Below the pieces are notes generated by a model that was not told the origin of the DNA, did not search any database, and worked only from the letters and a program-made list of their open reading frames with translations. Positions 11,119 to 20,827 of a stretch of 64,000 nucleotides of DNA are shown here, piece after piece. Every line of letters starts with the position of its first letter. Position 1 is the first letter of the stretch. The position numbers and the translations under genes are program-made. Origin of the DNA: Diplocarpon mali (lineage: Eukaryota; Ascomycota; Leotiomycetes; Helotiales; Drepanopezizaceae); the NCBI GenBank assembly GCA_024741835.1, contig JAENRP010000019.1, positions 210,352 to 274,351 of the forward strand, given 5' to 3'.

Positions 11119-12672
11119 CTCGTGGTGTCGTTACGTTGGGGAACAATTGGTAGAGATGCTTCTGGTGATGCTTAGAGCTCAAAGGACGGGATGGAATTTT
11201 TTATTTTTCTGCCGGTTGAGAGCTCCGCCAATTGGCTGCGCTAACAAGCGAGGGCTAAGCTGTGATAGGTGTAGTATGATGTGGCTGGTAGAAATTGTGG
11301 CTGCAAGTTCAGCCACACAAGAATTCTCCTTGGGACCTAAGAACTCAGGACTCACCGGTCAGCCTTTCGCGGCTGTGAGTCTGGGAGGCACTGCAGACTA
11401 TCTGCTCGTGGGAGTCTAGCTTCATACATCTTCCACTCGACATTGTGCGGTCCATGGATTTCTCGCTTACATTTGGAGTCTCACCCTGCAACGTGCATCG
11501 CACGAATGACAACGGCTAGCTAGATACTCGCCATCATTGCCCTCGAGAGTCTACCGCGCTGGTTGTTGTAGCTTTGAGCTCCGTGTATGCTCAGGTGCCG
11601 TCTGGCCACCCAAAACCGCCTTGGGATATTACACAGGTGCTAGATGCAGATTCGAAAAAACAGTCTCGCGACATGGCCAGGCGCCACTCGAGGTTTGAAG
11701 AAGAGGCCTGGTTTATGAGGGATTCCAAGCCTGGGTAGTGCTGTAAATCTGCTCTCAATTATTTTCCCCGCAGATGGTGGATCTCGATACTACTTGTAGT
11801 ATATAGAAAATTTGAAATATGAATGCTAGAGGCTTCATAACCACAGAAGCGTCGAGTTTATAACTTACTATCTGCGAAACCCTTCGTACCCATCCAAAGG
11901 GGAAACCCCCTATAAAGCAGCCTACTTTTTGTCAGTTTCTTAAGTCTGAATCTAAAGCGTTGGGTTTCTTCTTTGAATAGCCAGAACTCTTCCTTTCTAG
12001 TAGGTCTTTGGGGGGGGGGGATGTTTTCTTCTTTCTTCTTTGTAGGTTTACCATCTGCGGGGAGAACACGGAGTATCCAGTCAAAATGGTGCCCGATGGA
12101 AGAATCCTAGCATCCCAACATCAAAAAACCACAGAGACCCAGGATCGGGTTTCAGCCGAATTGCACAGCGCATACAACCTAACCCAACAAGCTCCTTGGA
12201 CAACAGCAATTATATGTACCCTCGGATTCCCGACTTTAAACTGTCTGTCCAAGACCAAGAATCCTGACACTAAAGCCCCTCATACCACTCTTCGAGCATT
12301 CTTGCAGAGCCAATGCAGGCCAGGCCAGAGGTGTGTGAATGCCGCGCTCTACCGGATAGCTGGTCGAGGTTTGCGCCGGTCGTGAGCGATGGCTGCCGCG
12401 TGTCCTAAGAATGGCCGACGCCGTTAGACGTGCCGGGGTCGTGTAGTTTGTGAGTCGCCTCAGTAGGGTGCGGTGTGTGCTTTGTTGCCTTGGGCAAGGA
12501 GAGCATACGGGTAGGTGCCGCTGCCAGGCGTCGCCTCAACGTCTCGGCATCGATTAAATGGCATGAGGCCCCAAGGCATTCCCATACCTAACCATTCCCA
12601 CTCTCTTCAGGCACATCATCTACTAATTAAAATGTGTCGTACTGAAAATAGGGTTTTTTCTTAGTGTTGAGC

Positions 12673-12796
12673 GGAAGCTTGTCGAATTCTTGTCTAACTA
12701 TATATCTGTGCTCCTTTTATAGGAGTGCTTCTTGGCCACTTTAGGGGCTAATTACATAAGCCAGTCCTCAGAGCCTGAGGCTCCTCATGGCGCAAC
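12673..12796 (+). repeat. Dispersed repeat family 2, copy 1
   Basis: Diverged copy of the sequence at 38623-38748. The two share an 18-nt core (AGGGGCTAATTACATAAG), here at 12743-12760, flanked by similar blocks. These include an imperfect palindrome (GAGCCTGAGGCTC here, GAGCCTAAGGCTC in the other copy) and a shared GCGCAAC end. Several differences are C/T or G/A, as expected for transition-driven decay. Probably the end of an old transposable element; class unknown. Confidence 0.7.
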
Positions 12797-13909
12797 AAAA
12801 GGCTAATAGTAAGAGTAGCTACCAGACTCGATACCCTCGAACCGACTAGGGTACATCAAGTATCAATTTTGCGGTTGTAAATAAGATTCCCTCGCTACTG
12901 CAAAACCTAATGTTGAGTACTTTTCTCTTGCATTGTAAGCGAAAATGACATATACGTATCTGAATTACTGTCTCCTAAACCTCCTAGCTCTTCAAGTCAG
13001 CTTGCACCATGAGCGAAAGCCGCGTAGTGGAGTTTGTACTATGTAGACGATGTGCGTGTATGCCTCGCGGCCTCATGCTATTTAAACCGATCCGTACCAT
13101 GTATACCGTAACCGGGTGCGTACCGCCCTTGGGAAAGGTAGGGAGGAAGCAGAGGTTTGCGAGATGAATACTTCCTCTGAAGCACCTCCGGACACAGTAC
13201 AATCCCGCCTTTCTTCCGCGGGCTGCAGACCCAGCACGCGACAGGAAGCAGGGTAGAATGGCCGTACTGGTAGTTTCTCTCTCTACAAATCTCCGAAAAT
13301 CAAGCCGGCTTGCACCCCCGGACTTTGGGCCTGGCCTCAAATCCCGCGTCGGGAGAACCTCCGGCGCAGCCGCTCATCAGCTTCCACTTGTTGCGCCCAA
13401 GGTTTAAAGTAACTGTGCCGGCGGGTTCGTCTACGTTAGACTCTAAACGTCAGAGACGTCGAACAAACCCGAACCCTCCACTTCGGCCTTTCGGGGTTGA
13501 GCGCTCTTAAAAGCGCCCCCCCCCCCCTCTAATGTTTATCTTCTTTCCAGTAATTCGATACCCCGTGTGACCAAATCCCGGTGAAAGGAAGACAGAGAAG
13601 CCGATCGGCGGAATGTACCTGTACTGTGCTCGTGTGGTGGGTTTGCCGCCCGCTGAAACCGAAACGCGGAGGGGAGGGAGTGAGGAGCAGATTGATAGCT
13701 AAGGTAGGGGAGGTGGGTAAGGAGTGGCTGGGTGTGCGGATACCTAGGCAGGGAGAACTGAACCCCCGGCCTCTATACATAGTCCGCGTCGCAGGCCGAA
13801 CGGACTGATTCTTCGGCCTGCAGACGGATTCCTGTTGGTTTCACAAGGTGTGCACACTGAAATGCATCGAGTCAAGGTTCGTTGTAGTTGTCTTGGTTGA
13901 TCTACATGT

Positions 13910-13931
13910 GAGAGAGAGAGAGAGAGAGAGG
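13910..13931 (+). repeat. (GA)n microsatellite
   Basis: About ten GA units followed by a short G run in gene-free DNA. Simple-sequence repeat. Confidence 0.9.
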
Positions 13932-14310
13932 GGGCAGCCTATGCCAAGACCATCACGTGTCCCTGAGATTCACTCTCCTCCTTCACTCTCATCATGTGCC
14001 TAACATGTGACCCCGATCACGATACTCCGACAATTCCGACCACAGAAACCGCACACGAGCGCGTCGGCGTCGTTCAACCTTGCGAGCCCGACCCCCCGAG
14101 AATCAGCCTTCCACAGCACACCGCCGGGCTGACGAGGTGTCTGTCTGGCTTGCGACGAGGTTCACGCTGCACCGCCCTGGTTTCAGAGGTGGAGAGGCCG
14201 GCGAATCGCTCTCGTGTGCGTACCTACCAGACCATAGTAGAGCCTTTGGATATCGGGGACAGGGGATGTTAAGCGGGTCTCCTATCTACTTCCGACTCTC
14301 TACCCTACTC

Positions 14311-14376
14311 CTCTGCTCCTCTCTGCTCCTCTCTGCTACTCTCTGCTACTCTCTGCTACTCTCTGCTACTCTCTAC
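14311..14376 (+). repeat. Decamer tandem repeat CTCTGCTACT
   Basis: Six to seven tandem copies of a 10-bp pyrimidine-rich unit. The first two copies read CTCTGCTCCT and the rest CTCTGCTACT, so the array expanded after a point change. It lies in a spacer and has no known function. Confidence 0.9.
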
Positions 14377-14735
14377 AGGCCATCTCCTTCTTTTCTTTCC
14401 CAACTCCCGTGGTCTAACTTCTATGTGGGCTTGGGGGAATCATTCAGGTATGTTTGTTGGCAGATGGTGGGGATTTGTCCACGGAATATGCTATAGCTCA
14501 TACTACCGTACCCCCCCCTACCTTGGATATACGCAGGTAGACCATGTACTGTGCATCAGCGCCGGCCAAACACAAACACACACCACCTAAGCTTTTTCAC
14601 CCCTCTCCTCTTCTCTCCTCGTCCCTCCTCTCCTCTCCTCATCGACAGGGGCTCTAAGCTTTGACAAGGCCCGACACACCTTCTCCCAGGCGCTGTCTCT
14701 CCAGCCTGCGACCAGGCCCTGGTCCTCGTACAGAG

Positions 14736-14801
14736 TCCGTTGTCCGTTGTCGTTGTCTCGTCGTTGTCGTGTCGTTGTCTAGTCATTGTCGGTTGTCGGT
14801 T
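14736..14801 (+). repeat. Degenerate CGTTGTC tandem repeat
   Basis: About nine irregular copies of a 5-8 nt CGTTGTC-like unit. The strand asymmetry (G/T versus C/A) is striking, but no gene or RNA is recognisable here. Confidence 0.7.
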
Positions 14802-16317
14802 ATTTCCTCTTCCACGTGCACTCTCCATCGCTGGCCTGCTCCTGCATCTGTTGCGCGCGGGGTGGGAGCGACACGAGTCCATCGCACCGTAGTGCATTAG
14901 ATCTGAGCTTCTGGGGTTGAGCTTGAGCTGAGCTTGAGTAGAGGTAAGCCTAGCCAAGGTCAGAGGGCCAAGCCATCGCGCGCAGCTCGCACCGACAGCC
15001 GGCAGCCTTCCACCCATGTTCCAGAAGCCCAAAGCCAGCAGGCCTCTCCGCGTCTCCGGATCTCTCCTCTCTCTAGCCCCCGCGCACGCCTCTCGACCTC
15101 TCTCTTCTCTGTAGGGTTTCCGCGGTCTGGCGGATTGATTGGGGCGGGTGAATTGGGGTGGGAGGAGTTGTGTCGAGGCCGCTGCACGCGCTGGGGGGGG
15201 GAGCGGAAGTCCAGGTCGGTTCCGATACGAAGCACCTGGTACAGAGAGTGTGTGGCTCGGATCCGGGGGAGAGTCAGCTGGCCGAGAAGCCTTTTCCCCT
15301 CCCCACCCAGGTGCTTCACCCGGGGGTGGGTGAGCCCGGTGCCCGGTGCTCTTTGCTCTTTGCTCTTTGGCTGACGCCTTTGAGGCTGGACAACCCCGCG
15401 CTCGCTTGTGGGTCGGCTTGTTTTGTTTACTTGGGTTTGTTGACGTGCGCCCTCCGAGGGGTTGATCTCGGTTCCGCGTTCGGGTCTGCCGCGGGCTATT
15501 GGTGGCGTCCACTTCATATTCAACCGCACAGACACAGTACACCGGTGAGTGCATGTGTATGTGTAGATGCATTTCTATGTATCGACATCTCTATCTGTAA
15601 AGACATCCATCCATCCCTCCCTGTAAATATATATAGATACACATAACATCAGATCCATGAGAAGAATCCACATCCCCCACCCAGACCACCCAGACCACCC
15701 TGCCATCCTCCCTCCAATCCATCCCCAAACACCCATCCACGCGGCCTCACTCCAACCCTCGCTGCCGCCAGAGACCAAAAAGCCCCCAAAAATGCCTCAT
15801 GATGCCCCCCTCTCCCAAACCACGTGTCTCTGGTCTGGAACCCAAGACCTTGCCCAGCCGATCCACCGATCAGACCCGTACCGCCGACTGGCGCGGCCCT
15901 TCTGATTGGGCGAGCGGGTGAGGGTCAGGGGCGTGGCGTACGTCAAGAGGCAGGGCGTCCTGACCGGCATGGCCTGAACGGATCCGGGGGAAAGCGGGTC
16001 GTGAAGTGTATTCCCGTGTATATTACACGGCAGACAATTGCCGTTTCGGCTACGTATAAATGTATAATATATAAATGTACACCATAGTATGATACAGCGG
16101 GGAAGCCTCCTCCTACCCATCCAGTGATCTGCGCTGTTCGGCCCGGCTCGGTGTGGGAGAGAAGTCGGAGGCGAGTGGAGGGTTTTCAATACCGCGCGCG
16201 GGTCGCCGCAGTGGCTGGTCTCGCTGGTGCGTTTGCCGCCGGGGCAGAGCATCTGGTCGCTGTCCTGGGTCTGTAGGGCGGTGCCGCAACGACGTGGGGA
16301 AGAGGTTTGTTTGGTTT

Positions 16318-16373
16318 GGGTTGAGGTTGGGGTTGGGGTTTTGGGTCTCTGGTCTCGGGTCTCTGGTCTCGGG
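16318..16373 (+). repeat. G-rich tract with 14-bp direct duplication
   Basis: GGG (16318), GGGG (16329), GGGG (16335) and GGG (16343) with loops of 8, 2 and 4 nt make a possible G-quadruplex on the plus strand. Directly after, GGGTCTCTGGTCTC is duplicated exactly (16343-16356 and 16357-16370). It lies about 700 bp upstream of the small gene at 17065. Confidence 0.6.
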
Positions 16374-16419
16374 TCCTTTTTTTTCGCCCAGCCGCCGATA
16401 CCGACGCCGAGTAGGCCAG

Positions 16420-16485
16420 AGCACTAAGAGGTGCACTAGGGGTGCATTAAGGCTGCATTAAGGCTGCATCAAGTGTGCACTACTA
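16420..16485 (+). repeat. Six-copy 11-bp tandem repeat (GTGCATTAAGG-like)
   Basis: Six head-to-tail 11-bp units with consensus about (G/C)TGCA(C/T)TAAGG: starts at 16420, 16431, 16442, 16453, 16464 and 16475. Units differ by 1-4 bases, so it is an old array. The 11-bp spacing is near one helical turn, so each unit would face the same side of the DNA. It is located upstream of the small gene at 17065. Confidence 0.75.
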
Positions 16486-17005
16486 TAGATGCAGTAAGTG
16501 TGCAAACGACCCCCCTCCCCCACTCCACCTCGAAAACTACACAAAAACCTCACCCCTCCCCAATTCGATCGGTGTCATGGTCGTCCCCATCTACAACACA
16601 TCATCTCCAATCTCCTCACGCTCCCCAATCTCATCTCCCGAATCTGGGCTGGGAAAGTCGGAAGCCGGGGCAGCGACCTGGGACCCCGCGCGGATCAAGT
16701 ACCGGTGGCTGTCATACATTGTCGCTCCGGCACAGATCAAGACGGATAGCAAGGTCTTTGTCGCTGACGAGGACCTCGATTCGCACCCTACCGACCTCTC
16801 CTCCGGCATTCGTACCTACACCTTTCCGCCGCGATATCTGCGATATCCCGTCGGTTGCAGCTCCACTGCCCACGGTGCCGGCGTCAGAAACTTGCCTGGG
16901 TGCGGATCCGTCGATACTTATAGTATCTCGACGTACGACCTCGCCCGACCAGACACCACCCCCGTCTTTAAAAACCCATTGCGAGAATCACAAGCATAAC
17001 ACGAC

Positions 17006-17050
17006 CATAACCACAGCCAGCACAACCACAGCCAGCACAACCACAGCCTC
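17006..17050 (+). repeat. Three 15-bp repeats in presumed 5' leader
   Basis: Three consecutive 15-bp units (CACAACCACAGCCAG type) ending 14 bp before the start codon at 17065. This CA-rich, G-poor leader is typical of fungal 5' untranslated regions and supports the start choice. A TTTAAAAA box about 40 bp further up could act as a TATA-like element. Confidence 0.75.
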
Positions 17051-17064
17051 CACACAACCAGACA

Positions 17065-17604
17065 ATGGGCATCTTCCGTCGCCTCACAGACCGCTCATCC
17101 ATCTCAACCTCCTCCTCCTCCTCGGCCTCGCCCTCGGGCTACAACTCTCCAACCAACGCCTACACCCTCTTCTCCACCCGCACCCTCTCGCCCACCACCT
17201 CGCCTACCAGCACGACCCCAGATACAACCTCACCCGGGCCCTTCTCCCCACCTAAGCGCAGCACCACCGCCCCTCAACTCAGAACCCACTCCTCCCGTCT
17301 GCACTTCGGCTGGCTCCGCAGCTCCGAGGAGAGGCAGCGGCGCCGCATCGCCGCCTGGGAGCGCGAAGATCAGAACGAGTGGGACGCGCCCACGCCGCGG
17401 GAGCGCTACAGCGGCGGCGGGAAGCGGAAGCTGGCGGGCAAGGCGCACCAGGAGGCGCTGAGGGCGTTTGAGTTCCGCTGGCGCGAGGACGGGGATGGAC
17501 CGAGCGGGTGGGATAGGGAGAGGGAGAGGGCGGTCAGTCCTAGGTGTACGGATCGGAGGCGTGGGGCTGTGGACGAGGGGGATGGAAGGGTCGGAGAGCG
17601 GTAG
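17065..17604 (+). CDS. Small Ser/Thr-rich hypothetical protein
   Basis: Single-exon frame of 179 codons with a good start context (GACAATGGGC) and a CA-rich leader. The N-terminal half (about residues 10-80) is Ser/Thr/Pro-rich and probably disordered. The middle (about residues 80-140) is charged and likely helical, with LHFGWLRSSEERQRRRIAAW and KAHQEALRAFEFRW, and looks like the conserved part. The C-terminal tail is Arg/Gly/Glu-rich. I do not recognise a named domain; short proteins of this composition are common in Pezizomycotina. The overlapping frame 16473-17255 is a shadow. It could be a genuine orphan-type gene or a chance frame in GC-rich DNA. Confidence 0.55.
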   Translation: MGIFRRLTDRSSISTSSSSSASPSGYNSPTNAYTLFSTRTLSPTTSPTSTTPDTTSPGPFSPPKRSTTAPQLRTHSSRLHFGWLRSSEERQRRRIAAWEREDQNEWDAPTPRERYSGGGKRKLAGKAHQEALRAFEFRWREDGDGPSGWDRERERAVSPRCTDRRRGAVDEGDGRVGER

Positions 17605-18977
17605 GGAGTGAGAGGGGGAAATGCAAGTAAGGGGGTATGGAAGAAGGAGGATGAATACTGGTGTGTGTTGATCTTGTGTATGCGTATTTGCGACGGAGTT
17701 TCGGTTGGAGGGCAGAGGGGATGGGTTCTGGTAGGATAGGTTATGCGGTCGGGGTAAAAGCGGGTGATGTCAAAAGATCACGTACGGCTGGTTATACCCG
17801 GGACGATGAAGTTGGTCTGGCCCGGCCTAGGACGGGATACGATGGGATGGAGAGAGTGGGAGGCACTGGCTGGCTTGCAGCCAAAGCCACCCGCACTTGG
17901 CAAATAATAGAAGGCATGTAAAACCTGGCTACGAAGAAATAGAGTTTTGTACAATACATCATCCTGTCCCATGGATATGTTCAAGTACCTATCTCCTTGG
18001 AGTACCTACTACCTACTCACCGACCCTCCGACCTCTTCCGTCTGGGATCTCTCTTACTGGATACTTCGACCAACTCCTTAGGACCTGGGATTCGAGATTC
18101 CCGATCCAAGCGTCACGATCCGAGGTTGTCCACGTCCTAGCCGTGCTCACCCTATCCTACCGACCAGATGGCGCCAGACTACACCTCAGCCTGGGCATCC
18201 GAACCCTCCGGACCACGGCCGAAGCGCTCGCGCCAGCGCCGAGGAAGTGCTCTCCTACCCTCGGTCCTCGCTGGGGTGTCGTCCTTGGATCACCCGCCTG
18301 CCGACTCGCCGACTCGCCCATTCGCCTAGAAAGGCCATTTTTACCTGCGGAGGTGGGGAGTCCCGGAGTCGTATCTCCCTGGAATAGCACATGGAATAAA
18401 CATGATACCACTACACGGTAGGATGGCGCCCGCCCTCCCTGCTGTCCGGATCCGCCGCCAGGGCCGGGGGGGCGTCGGCGTACGCTGTCCCTGGAGAGCC
18501 ACGGGTAAGAGGGAGGGGAGAGCATGGAAGAGAAGGGGGGGATACCGCGCGTCGGTGTAGGTGTAGGTGTAGAGTTCTCGAGGAGGCCTCGACGTCGGGT
18601 GGGAGTGTAGCGGGTATCCAGATGGATTGCATGGGTTGTAGAAGTTCTGCGCACGTGTGGCTATCAGGGCGGGGGCCGAACGTGAGAAATCACTCGATCT
18701 ATTGGCTACGGGGCCGGAAGATCGATTCTTCCTGGAGTATCCACCCACCTTGTACCCATTTCTATTCTGGCCAGGGTATCCGACCTGGCAGGGGTCCGGT
18801 TCCCGGGCACCTACCCGGCGAAGACCAGAGGGATACCCGGACATGCCTACGCCCAACTGCGAAAGAAAGCAATGAGACCAATGACTGAGTGAGGCCTTTC
18901 ATCCTTGCGGACCGAGCAGCACACGGGAGGGAAGGGTAGAGGAATTGATCCGCCTGTTTCTCTCTCGGGATCTGGTT

Positions 18978-19009
18978 TTCTTCTTCTTCTTCTTCTTCTT
19001 CTTCTTCTT
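18978..19009 (+). repeat. (TTC)n microsatellite
   Basis: About ten to eleven TTC units followed by CGTAG. On the minus strand it reads as a long poly-lysine run, which creates misleading open frames. The polypyrimidine run plus TAG would resemble a splice acceptor, but no flanking coding exon was found. Confidence 0.9.
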
Positions 19010-19810
19010 TCGTAGGCTTGTCGAGAGTTGCCGAGTTGCGCCCTGCACAGTACCCTCATGCACGGTAAGACAAACGAGGAAAACACACCCGACCCCAGGA
19101 GATCCCGAGCCGAGCCGAGCCGAAAGAGAAACCTCCTCCCCGGTCCGAGACATGCTCCGGATACAGGCGGACACTTACCCGCGCCACGCAGGAGAGAGAG
19201 ATCGCAGTCAGAGCAGATCTACCAATACCCAGTACACGTGTACGCAGTCGGTCATGCAAGATTTCAGAATTGCATGCGAGTGCGCCGCCAGCATCTCGAT
19301 TCCATGATCTAGAGGGGATCAGAAGCGAAACAATAGCGTCGCCGTGGTGGTGCGTCCCCTGCCTCTTCCTCTCTTCACTTCCTCTCAAGCAGCTCCTGTC
19401 CTCTCTTCGCTTCCTCTTGAGCAGCTTGTGTGATTGATATAGTCGTATCCCTAACAAGTGAATTTAGAGGGAAACGACGACTTACACCCGCGCGCGTTGT
19501 CTCCTATCAACTTGCAGGTTCTGTCAAAGAGTCTGCAGAGATAAGGTTAAGTCCCTGTAATGTCGAAAGCGTATTCTTAGCAGATGTTAGTAATCTTAAT
19601 CGTATAATGAAGAAACTTCTTCAACCTTTTATAAAAACCCTTTACTTTCGACCTCTACTACGTACTCTAGGATTGTTTAAATTTATACTTAGCACTGGAA
19701 GAAAAGCTTAACGAAGGATATAATAGGAAGAAGGCAGGTTATAGTATCTAAAAAAGAGGAAGAGAAGGAAAGGATGAATTTAGATAATTTTATTCATGTC
19801 GATAAGAAGG

Positions 19811-20146
19811 GTTGTAATCAAGAGCCGCCGCCGACTAGCAAGGCGCTTGATATAACTAAATACATAGCCGCTTTTAGCATATAGGGCTTGTCCTACACTA
19901 GGGAACCTAAGCGACTCTATTTATCACGGCACCTTTCGAGAATGTACCCGCCCGAGACCTAGAGGGAATAAATATCGATTGAGGTATAGGTCAGACTGTT
20001 ATTTAAGAAACCGGGAGTCATAAGTATATTAGGTTAAATAGTAAATATATAGGCAGTTTTAAGCTAGTTTCTGCTTATATGTAATCCGACTAAAGTGTTT
20101 CTCGCTTATGCTATATAGTGTAGAACTAACATATCGTATTAAAAGA
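19811..20146 (+). repeat. Dispersed repeat family 1, copy A
   Basis: About 335 bp aligning over nearly its whole length with 52781-53119 in the same orientation. Shared landmarks are GAGCCGCCGCCGACTAG / GAGCCGCTGCCGACTAG near the start, GGCTTGTCCTA, CGACTCTATTT, CGGGAGTCA, AATCCGAC and GTAGAACTAA / TTAGAACTAA near the end. Copy A is the more AT-rich, with many T or A where copy B has C or G. No open frame survives. Probably part of a transposable element (LTR or non-autonomous element) eroded by RIP-like transitions; the family is not identifiable by eye. Confidence 0.8.
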
Positions 20147-20827
20147 AGAAAAGGTATATAACACCTCTTCAACTTGGTATTCTCGACGACACTTTCGATT
20201 TGACACCCAAGATACCTATATATTCGGCAAGTAAGAATGTAGTCCTGTGGTAAGTCAGTATTCGCTCGAGGCTTTCTATGTGTTTTTGGGGGCCGGGGAA
20301 ATATGCTCTACTTGGTTTCGATGTTGGTGGCTTTAGTCGGAGATGGGGCGGCTAATAATGCGCTTTTTTTATATTTTGGTTTCGATCTAGAGTGCAAGTA
20401 AGTGTCAAGTTCTACTTGGAGGTTTTACATATGGTTCTACAGTACTGGCTCTGAAGGGGTTAGAAGAAGCGACGCTTCATACTTGCTCGACTATTGCCGT
20501 CATGCTGATTGGGGATCGTGGTTCTATACAGCTCAGAGTTAAATCCAAGACTGCAAAGCTTCCTGGGTTGGCTGCAGTAGACCAAGGAGCAGATGTAAAG
20601 CGCGAGCGCCGAGGCCAGAATATTATGATTAAAATTATAATTAAGGTATATCTAGGCGGGAGTATGTGCTATTGATCTAACCCTAGCCCAAACATCCAGA
20701 GCCCAAACACCAGCGGTGCATTCCCAATGACCAAAACACCTCGCTCTTCAAAACACAGCACAACCGAGCCCGGCAGCATACTCATGGCACATCGCACGTG
20801 ATACAGGAGCATCTGCCTACCGGTACC

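Larger units (their letters stand above)
11119..17064. other. Long gene-poor interval rich in simple repeats
   Basis: About 5.9 kb without a gene I can support. 11.1-13.0 kb is moderately AT-rich and contains a diverged dispersed repeat (12673-12796). 13-16.5 kb is GC-rich, with polyC/polyG runs (12010, 13516, 14509), a GA microsatellite and several short tandem repeats (listed). Long open frames exist, for example on the minus strand at 14556-15572 and on the plus strand at 12008-12385, but they are low-complexity and lack family resemblance. The 13.3-13.8 kb stretch has hairpin-like segments such as GCGCTCTTAAAAGCGC (about 13500-13515) and no identifiable RNA gene. Confidence 0.5.
17605..20827. 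other. Gene-free interval: GC-rich spacer then AT-rich relic
   Basis: 17.6-19.4 kb is GC-rich spacer with a TTC microsatellite and no supportable gene. At about 19.44 kb the base composition switches abruptly to AT-rich with many stops in all frames, lasting to about 20.7 kb. This block holds copy A of the dispersed repeat and looks like a decayed mobile element. The last 120 bp are the 3' flank of the RRM gene. Confidence 0.5.

Noticed and set aside
13529..13808. tRNA-like T-arm and terminator-like hairpin near 13.5-13.8 kb
   Set aside because: A GGTTCAGTT-type loop exists on the minus strand but no pairing acceptor stem, D arm or A box; not an RNA gene as far as I can see.
14556..15572. 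338-codon minus-strand frame
   Set aside because: Composition is Arg/Pro/Ser low complexity over simple repeats; frames of similar length occur on the opposite strand; no domain.
18945..19307. Frames with long Phe or Lys runs
   Set aside because: Created by the TTC microsatellite; no flanking coding signal.
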